Of a stretch of 64,000 nt of DNA, positions 53,380 through 61,780 are shown one piece after another (the stretch's first letter is position 1; every line of letters starts with the position of its first letter). The notes below the pieces were generated by a model. It was given only the letters and a program-made list of their open reading frames with translations. It made no database searches and was not told where the DNA came from. The stretch is from assembly GCA_000953695.1 (NCBI GenBank), contig LN554846.1:186001-250000 (forward strand), given 5' to 3'. The translations under genes and the position numbers were made by a program. This DNA comes from Aliivibrio wodanis (lineage in GTDB: Bacteria; Pseudomonadota; Gammaproteobacteria; Enterobacterales; Vibrionaceae).

Positions 53380-55767
53380 ATGGATTATTCAAAATTAAAA
53401 CCTGGTGATGATAACTATCGTGCTTATATTGGACCACCTATGCAATATGACTTTATGGGAGCAACGCAATTTCGTCTCTTATGTACGTTAGGTTTGCGTT
53501 CTGAGCATAAAGTACTTGATCTTGGATGTGGCTCTTTAAGGGCTGGGCGCTTTTTAATTAGTTATCTTGAGCCGGATAACTATCATGGTATAGAGCCCAA
53601 TGAATGGTTAATCAAAGAAGCAATAAAGAATCAGATTGGTGATGGAATGGTGGATATTAAACGACCTAAATTTGATCATAATTCTTCATTTAATACAGCA
53701 GCTTTTGATACATCATTTGATTTCATTATTGCTCAGTCGATTTTCTCTCATACTGGTTTGGATTTATTGTCTAATGCGTTAGCTAATATACAGGCATCAT
53801 TAAATGAAGATGGTCTTGCATTAGTTACTTTTATTAAGGGTACTGAAGATTTTAAAGGTGAGGGTTGGATTTACCCCGGATGCGTCTCATTTTCACCTAA
53901 AACCATTAAAGAATCAGCTTTAAAATCGGGTCTATATTCGAAAGAATTACCTTGGTACCATCCGCGACAAACATGGTTTCTTTTAAGTAAAGATGAATCT
54001 CAGTTACCAACAGAAAAACAATTAACGTTTTTATCTGGAGCAGTTCTTCGGGGTAGTGAATTCATAAATAGTATTCAACCTTATGAATTAAAGCCATCAC
54101 TGAATTTACCACAAAAGATGAAATCGCTTATTATTTCAGGCTTTCACCGTAGCGCGACTTCAGCAACGGCCAATTATCTATTCGATGCAGGCCTTAATAT
54201 GGGCGCTAATCTCATGGCAGGCAATATCAGTAATGCTAAAGGCCACTATGAAGATTGGGATGCGGTGCAGTTACATGATGAACAACTCGTTAAAAATGAA
54301 ACCAATTGGCAGTTTCATGATGATGTATCGCTAGAGCCTGCAAATGACTTTTTAGATTCATATATTCAAAAGCGTTCTAATATTTCCTCTTATTGGGGAG
54401 TAAAAGACCCTCGTGCTTGCCTGTTCTTAAATGAGTGGAAACAAGCTCTGGGGGATGCAGGTCATTACTTATTTGTTGCTCGCCATTGGAGTAGCTGTAT
54501 TGAATCATTACTACATCGTCATAGTCGTGACTTAGCTTATGGATTACCAAAAGTTAATCGTGACATGGTAGGTGCGAAGTTTTGGATTCAGCCAGAGTTA
54601 GCTGCAAAAATGTGGTTAAGTTATAATAAGCGTTTGGTAGAGTTCGCGAAAGCAAACCCTCAAATCACCATGATAGCAACGCAACGCGCTTTGTTTGAAG
54701 GCGCTCCAGTGATACAAGAGCTAAATACTAAATTTGGTTTTGACTTGAATGAAAAGGTGGATTCACCATTTGATCTTTCTCTATTTAGAGATAAAGCCAA
54801 GCAACGTATTTTCTCGCAGTTATCTCATTCACTACAAGCTCAGCTTAATGCTGTCTGGAATGAGCTTCTTGAGTTAGCTACATTCCGCTCAGAAGATGAA
54901 GACCCACACATTGTTAATGATGAAGTAAAGCAAAATGAGTTAGCTCAAGTTACAGCATTAATATCATCACAAAAAGTGATTGCCTCACCCCAGTTAGATA
55001 TGGTTAATCTTAATTCTACTTGGTTGAAAGAGTGTTTAGCAATTACTGAGCCTGCCGCAATTTCTCAATTTTTAGATGCATCACCAGTAGCTCGCTTGTC
55101 TGGTATTGAGGTTGCAGAATGGTTGCCTGAAATCCAAGAGCGCTTTGAGTTAAATGCTCATGTAATTCTTGCTGCTGCTAAGTTACTTCAACGCTTAAAA
55201 GAGTATCAATTGGCGATTAACTGTTTTCAGGTATCCGTATCATTGGGTGTTTACTTCCCGTATATCGATATGATGATTGGGCAATGTTGGCAAGCTTTAG
55301 ATGATAGTAAGAAATCTGAGTTTTTCTTTAAAAAAGCAATGGTAGCTAACCCTAACAACCCTATTTTTTATACCAACTACGCTAAATTGTTATTAGTATT
55401 AAATCGAGATGATGAAGCTGAAAAACAGTTTGAATTAGGTTATCAAAAGGGCAGAAAGCAACCTGCTTGTATTATCCCTTATTGTGAGTATTTAAATAAA
55501 GTTGATAAAATACAAAAAGCTATTGATATAGCTAATGGCTTTTTAGATGAATTAAGCCACCCTGCTATAAATAATTTATTATCTCGTCTAATGCTAAAAA
55601 GAGACGTAGAGCAAGGGAAAGCACACTATTCTAATGCTGTAAAAGAGCGATTAGCAGGTAAAGATACCTTGGGGTGGTTAGCGAGTTCATGTAAAGTTTT
55701 CGATTCAGCTCAGGCTGAGGAGGATTTTATGATTCGTTGTTTATCTCATTGGGAAAAATTAAAATAG
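53380..55767 (+). CDS. Methyltransferase-sulfotransferase-TPR fusion protein
   Basis: A protein of 795 residues with three parts. Residues about 1-205 are a SAM methyltransferase (VLDLGCGSLRAGRFLISYL motif I, IIAQSIFSHTGLDLL). Residues about 245-480 are a sulfotransferase-like domain (SLIISGFHRSATSATANYL, KDPRACLFLNEWK, FVARHWSSCIESLLHRHS). The C-terminal 250 residues are TPR-like helical repeats (AAKLLQRLKEYQLAINCFQ, KAMVANPNNPIFYTNYAKLL). It could methylate and sulfate glycan ends, but the second domain might have another role. Confidence 0.75.
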   Translation: MDYSKLKPGDDNYRAYIGPPMQYDFMGATQFRLLCTLGLRSEHKVLDLGCGSLRAGRFLISYLEPDNYHGIEPNEWLIKEAIKNQIGDGMVDIKRPKFDHNSSFNTAAFDTSFDFIIAQSIFSHTGLDLLSNALANIQASLNEDGLALVTFIKGTEDFKGEGWIYPGCVSFSPKTIKESALKSGLYSKELPWYHPRQTWFLLSKDESQLPTEKQLTFLSGAVLRGSEFINSIQPYELKPSLNLPQKMKSLIISGFHRSATSATANYLFDAGLNMGANLMAGNISNAKGHYEDWDAVQLHDEQLVKNETNWQFHDDVSLEPANDFLDSYIQKRSNISSYWGVKDPRACLFLNEWKQALGDAGHYLFVARHWSSCIESLLHRHSRDLAYGLPKVNRDMVGAKFWIQPELAAKMWLSYNKRLVEFAKANPQITMIATQRALFEGAPVIQELNTKFGFDLNEKVDSPFDLSLFRDKAKQRIFSQLSHSLQAQLNAVWNELLELATFRSEDEDPHIVNDEVKQNELAQVTALISSQKVIASPQLDMVNLNSTWLKECLAITEPAAISQFLDASPVARLSGIEVAEWLPEIQERFELNAHVILAAAKLLQRLKEYQLAINCFQVSVSLGVYFPYIDMMIGQCWQALDDSKKSEFFFKKAMVANPNNPIFYTNYAKLLLVLNRDDEAEKQFELGYQKGRKQPACIIPYCEYLNKVDKIQKAIDIANGFLDELSHPAINNLLSRLMLKRDVEQGKAHYSNAVKERLAGKDTLGWLASSCKVFDSAQAEEDFMIRCLSHWEKLK

Positions 55768-55816
55768 TTTCAGAAAAGCTAAAACCTTTAACCCTAATTT
55801 TAATTGGTAGGTATTT

Positions 55817-56224
55817 ATGACGTATTATGAATTACGTTGGGAGCAACGCTTTCAAAATTTTAGTCGTTCTTTTTTATTGCTAGAAAAGGGGACTGAACTT
55901 GATCATCCAAGTGTGATTGAACGGGCTGGTATGATTCAGTTTTTTGAGGTGGCGTTTGAGCAATCTTGGAAGGTATTAAAAGACTTTTTAGAAGAAGAAG
56001 GTTTTACTGTAAAGAGCCCTCGAGATGCGATAAAAACAGCTTTTCAGTATGGTTTTATTGAAAATGCAGATATTTGGTTAGAGGCACTTAAAGATCGTAA
56101 TTTGACAACTCATACTTATGATGAAGAAACCGCAGAGAAAGTAGAGAGCAACATTAAACACCGCTATTATCCGATATTAAAATCTTTGTATATCGATTTT
56201 AACAAAAAATTGAGTAAAACATGA
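55817..56224 (+). CDS. hepT: HEPN protein, toxin of a HEPN/MNT pair (HI0074/HepT-like)
   Basis: A protein of 135 residues of the nucleotidyltransferase substrate-binding (HEPN) family. It shows FEVAFEQSWKVLKDFLEEEG, SPRDAIKTAFQYG and the RNLTTHTY motif near residue 95, an exact RX4HXY, the RNase active site and AMPylation target site of HepT toxins. The gene overlaps the next by 4 bp (ATGA). The pair sits among glycan genes and may help keep this locus. Confidence 0.9.
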   Translation: MTYYELRWEQRFQNFSRSFLLLEKGTELDHPSVIERAGMIQFFEVAFEQSWKVLKDFLEEEGFTVKSPRDAIKTAFQYGFIENADIWLEALKDRNLTTHTYDEETAEKVESNIKHRYYPILKSLYIDFNKKLSKT

Positions 56225-56550
56225 GTATAGAAAAAACCGGACTATCGAAGGCTAATATTATTGAGATAGTACTGTTCACCCAGCGTTTTACAGCAATAGA
56301 CAAAGTAATACTGTTTGGTTCTAGGGCAAAAGGGACACATAAAGTAGGATCCGATGTTGATCTTGCTATCTCAGGTTCTGCGGTAAGCTACGCTATTATT
56401 AATGAGTTATCTTATTTACTTAATGAGGAGTCCACACTACCTTATTATTTTGATCTTATTAATATAGATACTATCAATTCTTCATCTTTACTTGCTCATA
56501 TTAAAGAATATGGAATGAATTTAAGTACGCTTTCCCAATGCTTCCCTTAG
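56221..56550 (+). CDS. mntA: Minimal nucleotidyltransferase antitoxin (MntA-like)
   Basis: A protein of 109 residues with VILFGSRAKGTHKVGSDVDL, an exact GSX10DXD nucleotidyltransferase motif, and a later YYFDLINIDT with a third acidic residue. MntA proteins neutralise HepT by adding AMP to the HEPN tyrosine. The catalytic residues are all present, so the antitoxin should be active. Confidence 0.9.
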   Translation: MSIEKTGLSKANIIEIVLFTQRFTAIDKVILFGSRAKGTHKVGSDVDLAISGSAVSYAIINELSYLLNEESTLPYYFDLINIDTINSSSLLAHIKEYGMNLSTLSQCFP

Positions 56551-56562
56551 GCTATTTAATGA

Positions 56563-56835
56563 AATAAAAACATCTTGTGTGGCGGTAATTTATACGCTCT
56601 GTTTGATATTGATTTGTCTCATGTAGATGCTGCAATTTCTCGCTTAGCTAAGGGATTTTACTCTGTAATAACTAATGATAACATCAAGGATAAAGCGGAT
56701 TTAACTAGAGAGTTAGCTCTGGTGTTTGAGAAAGAAAACATGCACCAGTATGCAAAGCTTATGATGGCGTTAGCGGGCAGTTTTCGTCCTGATGGTCCAT
56801 TTATTCATGATAAATTAGAACAATATACTCAATAA
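56563..56835 (+). pseudogene. Orphan 3' fragment carrying the RPxGP helical module
   Basis: An open frame of about 90 codons with no ATG; the earliest start is a TTG at 56575 with no ribosome site. It ends with a helical segment DLTRELALVFEKENMHQYAK followed by FRPDGPFIHDKLEQYTQ, the same module as at the C-terminus of the 48213-49079 protein. It looks like the tail of a larger gene whose front was replaced when the HEPN/MNT pair arrived. A small expressed protein is not excluded. Confidence 0.6.
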
Positions 56836-56898
56836 ATTAAAGGTTAACGCATATTTTATTAAAATTATTTGTGATGAGGTGATCAAATAAGTATTACT

Positions 56899-56940
56899 CT
56901 TTGACCTTTGACCTTTGACCTTTGACCTTTGACCTTTGAC
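56899..56940. repeat. Six tandem CTTTGAC heptamers
   Basis: Six exact copies of CTTTGAC end 18 bp before the start codon of the next gene, so they lie in its leader. In-frame codons of the upstream extension derive from this repeat. Confidence 0.96.
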
Positions 56941-56958
56941 CTTTATTTCAGGCACAAC

Positions 56959-59900
56959 ATGACAAAATTGAACAATGAAACGATTGATTTAATTATCCAA
57001 TCGGGGCTTTTTGATCCTAATTTTTATGCATTAAGTTGCTCTGATTTATGGGATTCAGGTAATCAGCCAACCTCTTCGTACTATGCAACCCATTTCTTTG
57101 AGCACGGTTTTTTTGAATATCGTCGTCCAAACCCGTATTTTGATCCTTATTTTTATGAGAATGAATACGAGGATGTGAAAGCATCAGGTATGCACCCCTT
57201 ACTGCATTATATTCATCACGGTGCGGCTGAATATAGACGCCCGTGCCGAGAATTTGATCCTCAGTTTTATATGCACCAAGCAGGTGAAGAGCTGAAAAAA
57301 CTAGGGGTTGATCCGCTCTATCACTATTTACACTCAGGCTATGCTAGAGGTTTAAGCGTGAATGGTGAGCTACACACTAATAAATTTTTGGCAGGCCAAG
57401 AGCCTAAAAACGATTATGACTCTTGGCTAGAAGCAAACAAATGGCGAGATTCACAAGCATTTTTATTGCGTGAAAAATTGATTACCCTAACAAATTCTGC
57501 ATTATTAAGTGTGGTAATGCCTGTTTATAACCCACCAATTCAGTTTTTAAAAGTGGCCATTCAATCGGTTATTAATCAAGTTTACTCTAAGTGGGAACTG
57601 TGTATTGCCGATGATGCTAGTACTGATCCAGAAGTAAAAAAAGTATTAGATCAGTTTGCACTAATGGATTCTCGTATAAAAGTCACTTATCGTGAAAAAA
57701 ACGGTCATATTAGTGCGGCAACTAACAGCGCAGCTGAGTTAGCTTCAGGTGATTTTCTGATCTTTATGGATCAAGACGATGAAATAACACCAGATGCTCT
57801 TGGTGAAATTGCCTTATATATGGATAAGCATCCACAAGCTGAGGTGATTTACAGTGATGATGACAAAATAGACACCAATGGTCAGCGTTTTGCACCGCAA
57901 TTTAAGCCGGATTGGTCTCCAGAATTACTGCTGTCTTATATGTATCTAGGCCATATATTCTCTGTTCAGCGTGACTTATATTGGCAAGTGGGTGGCACTC
58001 GTGAAGGGTTTGAAGGCTCACAAGATTATGATTTAGCATTAAGAACGACAGAAGCGGCGTCTCATATTGGTCATATCCCGAAAGTGCTTTATCACTGGCG
58101 TGTATTACCCGGCTCAACCGCTGCCAGTGGTGATGAAAAACACTACAGCTTTAATAATGGCGTAAAAGCAGTACAAGAGGCGTTAGATCGCCGCTCTATT
58201 ACTGCAAAAGCGTATCATCCTGAGTGGGCAGAGCAGGCCGGTGCGGGCATTTATAGTCATGCATTTGGTGATACAGGTCCAAGCGTTGCGATTATTATTC
58301 CAACCAAGAACCAAGCTGAGATCTTACAGCGTCTGTTGGTGTCTTTAGAAAAAACCACGTATCAGCATTATTCAGTTTATATCATTAATAATGAAAGTGA
58401 TGAGCAAGATGCACTCGATCTTCTCGCCAATACTCACCACAAAGTGATTGATGTACCTAATCCTAATGGCTCTTTTAACTACGCTTATATTAATAATAAA
58501 GCGGTAGAAGGGCTACATGAAGATTATCTATTGTTTTTAAATAATGATACCGAAGTAATTAATGCTCAGTGGCTTAGCCAAATGGTAGGTTATGCTCAAA
58601 TTGAAGGCGTAAAAGTGGTTGGTGCTCGTCTGCTATATCCTGAGGACTGCACAACTCAACATGCAGGCGTAATGCATAATTTGAATCATGGTTTACCTTC
58701 TCATTGCTTAAAAGCCTTGCCGCAATGGAACGGTGGTTATTTAAGTAGAGCAAAAGTGCTAGGTAATTTCTCTGCTGTTACCGCAGCTTGCATGCTGTTT
58801 AAGCATGATTTATTTATCGCTTTAGGTGGCTTTGATGATACCAATTTTGCTGTCGCGTATAATGATGCTGATTTATGTTATCGAGTAATTAACGAAGGAC
58901 ACCGTATAGCTTATGCGCCAACGGCAGAGCTATTCCATCATGAGAGTAAGTCTCGTGGTAATAGAGATAACCCACAAGAAGAGCTTAATTTTTTAGCTAA
59001 ATATTCTGATTTTGATGAGAAATATTATAATTGTAATTTAAAAAATACCATGCCTTCTCATCAAGCGTCAGGCCGTTATATGGGAGAGTTGGTTAAGCAA
59101 AAATCGAGAGTTGCTTTCTTAACACATAATCTAAATCTAGAAGGTGCCCCGCTGCAATTACTAGATATAGCAGCTGGCTTTTCTGAGCATGCAGAGCTAT
59201 CCCCTATTTTCATTTCTGAAAAAGAAGGGGTGCTTGAACAACACATTATAGACTTAGGTTTTGAGGTATTAATTATACCTGACGGCTTGGTGGGCAATTT
59301 AGTCGGTGATTATACTAATGCGATTCATGAAATTAAAGCATGGTTACAAAAGCAAAATATCGATCTTTTAGTTGCAAATACAGTACTAAATTTTTGGGGG
59401 GTAGATGCAGCAGAGCGTGCTGGAATTCCGTCATTGTGGATTATCCATGAAAGTGAACCTCCATTTTCTCATATCAGCTTTTGGTGTGAGTCTGCAAAAT
59501 TAGCGGCATTTAAAGCATTAGATAAAGCCTATCAGGTTATTTTTGTCTCTGAAGCGACGAAGGGGCTTTATCAATCTATTGCGCCTAAGCAAAACTTATC
59601 AGTGGTTTATAATGGATTAGATCAGTCCATTCTGAAAAGTCGTTTTGTTTTATCTAAAGAAGATGCTCGCAAAGAATTAGATGTGAAAGTAGATGAAACC
59701 TATACAGTGCTTATTGGTACTGTGTGTGAGCGAAAAGGGCAGCTTGACTTTGTTAAAGCACTTCATCATTTATATCAATTTTCAGAAAATATGGATATTG
59801 GTCGATTTGCCATTGTTGGCGATAGAGCATCACCATACAGTGACAAATTACATCAACTGTATGATTCACTACCTATTGGTTTACAAGAGCGAATCGATAT

Positions 59901-60252
59901 TATTGAAGAAACACGTGATGTAGGGCTTTATTTTTCTGCTGCTGATATTTTTGTCTGTACTTCTTATCTTGAAAGCTTCCCAAGGGTCATTCAAGAAGCC
60001 ATGTATTGTGAACTGGCTATTGTGACTACCCCTGTTTTTGGTATTAAAGAGCAAGTGAAAGATGGGGTGAGTGCCTATTTTTATAAGCCAAAAGATCATC
60101 TAGAGTTGTCGCATCGTTTATCAACACTCATTGCTGATCCGAGTGAACGTCAACGATTGGGAAAAAACGCAAAATTGCATTTACAGCGCTTGCCTGATTA
60201 TCAAGATATGGTTAATGAGTATGAAGCGTTGATTTTCGAAGCATTACAATAA
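56959..60252 (+). CDS. Trifunctional glycosyltransferase (GT2-GT2-GT4)
   Basis: A protein of 1097 residues from ATG 56959; an in-frame extension upstream is repeat-coded. Residues 1-150 hold three short repeats of the PL.HY...G..E.R.P..FDP.FY type. The first GT2 domain has LLSVVMPVYNPPIQFLKVAI, MDQDDEITPDAL and VIYSDDDKID. The second has SVAIIIPTKNQAEILQRLLV, FLNNDTEVINAQWL and LFHHESKSRG. A C-terminal GT4 domain has TVCERKGQLDFVKAL, IVGDRASP and DIFVCTSYLESFPRVIQEA. One polypeptide could add three sugars in order. Confidence 0.9.
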   Translation: MTKLNNETIDLIIQSGLFDPNFYALSCSDLWDSGNQPTSSYYATHFFEHGFFEYRRPNPYFDPYFYENEYEDVKASGMHPLLHYIHHGAAEYRRPCREFDPQFYMHQAGEELKKLGVDPLYHYLHSGYARGLSVNGELHTNKFLAGQEPKNDYDSWLEANKWRDSQAFLLREKLITLTNSALLSVVMPVYNPPIQFLKVAIQSVINQVYSKWELCIADDASTDPEVKKVLDQFALMDSRIKVTYREKNGHISAATNSAAELASGDFLIFMDQDDEITPDALGEIALYMDKHPQAEVIYSDDDKIDTNGQRFAPQFKPDWSPELLLSYMYLGHIFSVQRDLYWQVGGTREGFEGSQDYDLALRTTEAASHIGHIPKVLYHWRVLPGSTAASGDEKHYSFNNGVKAVQEALDRRSITAKAYHPEWAEQAGAGIYSHAFGDTGPSVAIIIPTKNQAEILQRLLVSLEKTTYQHYSVYIINNESDEQDALDLLANTHHKVIDVPNPNGSFNYAYINNKAVEGLHEDYLLFLNNDTEVINAQWLSQMVGYAQIEGVKVVGARLLYPEDCTTQHAGVMHNLNHGLPSHCLKALPQWNGGYLSRAKVLGNFSAVTAACMLFKHDLFIALGGFDDTNFAVAYNDADLCYRVINEGHRIAYAPTAELFHHESKSRGNRDNPQEELNFLAKYSDFDEKYYNCNLKNTMPSHQASGRYMGELVKQKSRVAFLTHNLNLEGAPLQLLDIAAGFSEHAELSPIFISEKEGVLEQHIIDLGFEVLIIPDGLVGNLVGDYTNAIHEIKAWLQKQNIDLLVANTVLNFWGVDAAERAGIPSLWIIHESEPPFSHISFWCESAKLAAFKALDKAYQVIFVSEATKGLYQSIAPKQNLSVVYNGLDQSILKSRFVLSKEDARKELDVKVDETYTVLIGTVCERKGQLDFVKALHHLYQFSENMDIGRFAIVGDRASPYSDKLHQLYDSLPIGLQERIDIIEETRDVGLYFSAADIFVCTSYLESFPRVIQEAMYCELAIVTTPVFGIKEQVKDGVSAYFYKPKDHLELSHRLSTLIADPSERQRLGKNAKLHLQRLPDYQDMVNEYEALIFEALQ

Positions 60253-60266
60253 GGCTAAATAAAAAG

Positions 60267-60307
60267 GGGGCGCACTATTATTCATTATCATGGTAATATT
60301 ACGCCCC
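60267..60307 (+). terminator. Long stem-loop between two transferase genes
   Basis: GGGGCGCACTATTA pairs with TAATATTACGCCCC (12 of 14 bp) around a 13-base loop, then TAATTTTCTTT. It may act as a partial terminator or attenuator inside the operon. It is the only strong hairpin in the 56-64 kb part. Confidence 0.6.
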
Positions 60308-60331
60308 TAATTTTCTTTGGAAAGTAGAGAT

Positions 60332-61780
60332 ATGAAAGGTCGAATTAAGCGATTATTAAGCAAAACGAATCAAAGCCCTGTTCATGTGAATGTGGATATT
60401 GTCTGTCAGTATAAGGATCATTATTTTGTCTGTGGTTGGGCTGCGAATACAGCAGCACCAATCAAAACAGAAATGCAGATTAAAGGCGTTGATGGTATTT
60501 TTCCTGTTGATCTTTGTACTTATTCTCGCTCAGATGTAGTGAAAGAGCTAAAGCTACCATCTAATGAATATGCTTTTGGTTTTGTTGGCGTGTTTGATGA
60601 AAAAGCGATTAAAGACTTCGCATTAGCTTCACTTTGTGTTGAAAGTGGTGTTTTTTCTTTTGCTAATCCTACTTTCCAAACGGTCTCTCATCCTGAGAAA
60701 TTAATTATTCATGCAGGTAAGTCACTTGAAAAAGTGAAGGCATTTGTTGAATCTCACATCACTATTTCTTGGCCAACGCTTGATGCAAATCATGGCTCTC
60801 CAGTAGTAGATAAAGATATTGAATTTTTGAAAGAGACGTTATCGAGTGTGAATATCCATGATGCTAATTTTTTGGATGATTGCGCGCAAGAGTACCTTCC
60901 TGAAATCCACAAGGTCTGGCAAAAGCGCCAAGCATTAGCTAATGACGCTGAACTGCTCTCTTTTGGTGATGGGGTGGTAGATCCTATCGTTTCGATAATT
61001 GTACCGCTTTATGGGCGATACGATTTTATGCAGCACCAAATTGCACATTTTAGCCAAGATCCTGAGTTTAAGCAGGTTGAGTTAATTTATGTATTGGATG
61101 ATCCGCGCCTTATCCATGAAGTAAAAGTGACAGCTTATGGTGTTCATCAAATCTTTAAAATGCCATTTAAAGTGGTGTTGTCTGAGCGTAATTTAGGCTT
61201 TTCTGGTGCTAATAATTTAGGTGTTAGTTACGCATCAAGCGATCTTATTTTATTATTAAACTCCGATATCATTCCCTCTAAGCCACAATGGTTAGCGCAT
61301 TATATTGCTCAATATCGTCAGCTAGATAACGTTGGCATTCTTGGAGCAACGTTAATTTACGAAGACGATACGATTCAGCATGCAGGAATGGAATTTAGAG
61401 CAGATAGCAGTTATCCCGGCATTTGGATGAATCATCACCCATTAAAAGGGGTGCCTTTGGCGTTTGCCAATTTACCAAGCGTGCAAAAAGTACAATCAAC
61501 AACAGGCGCTTGTATGTTGATGTCTAAAGCACTTTTTAACGAGGTTGGCGGCTTTAACCCATTGTATGTTTTAGGTGATTTTGAAGATTCTGATCTTTGC
61601 CTTAAATGTATTGATAAAGGTTTATCTATCTATTTGTCTGGTGACGTAGTGTTGTACCATTTAGAACGCTTGTCTCAAAATTTGGTGGATGCAGGTGATT
61701 GGAAGTTTAAATTAACCATGGTCAATGGCAGCTATCAAGTACACCAATGGCAATCTGTTATCGAGGAACTAACCGCATGA
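60332..61780 (+). CDS. GT2-family glycosyltransferase with N-terminal beta module
   Basis: A protein of 482 residues from ATG 60332 (AAGTAGAGA upstream). Residues about 15-120 form a beta-rich module (YKDHYFVCGWAANTAAPIKT..., then SRSDVVKEL and FGFVGVF), the same GW...R.DV...F pattern seen at 40869. A GT2 domain starts near residue 210: VSIIVPLYGRYDFMQHQIA, RNLGFSGANNLGVSYASSD, LLLNSDIIPSKPQWL, TTGACMLMSKALF and DFEDSDLCLKCI. The stop overlaps the next start (ATGA). Confidence 0.85.
   Translation: MKGRIKRLLSKTNQSPVHVNVDIVCQYKDHYFVCGWAANTAAPIKTEMQIKGVDGIFPVDLCTYSRSDVVKELKLPSNEYAFGFVGVFDEKAIKDFALASLCVESGVFSFANPTFQTVSHPEKLIIHAGKSLEKVKAFVESHITISWPTLDANHGSPVVDKDIEFLKETLSSVNIHDANFLDDCAQEYLPEIHKVWQKRQALANDAELLSFGDGVVDPIVSIIVPLYGRYDFMQHQIAHFSQDPEFKQVELIYVLDDPRLIHEVKVTAYGVHQIFKMPFKVVLSERNLGFSGANNLGVSYASSDLILLLNSDIIPSKPQWLAHYIAQYRQLDNVGILGATLIYEDDTIQHAGMEFRADSSYPGIWMNHHPLKGVPLAFANLPSVQKVQSTTGACMLMSKALFNEVGGFNPLYVLGDFEDSDLCLKCIDKGLSIYLSGDVVLYHLERLSQNLVDAGDWKFKLTMVNGSYQVHQWQSVIEELTA

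Noticed and set aside
56929..56958. Start of the trifunctional transferase at 56929
   Set aside because: The first ten codons are made of heptamer repeat; the ATG at 56959 begins the conserved part.
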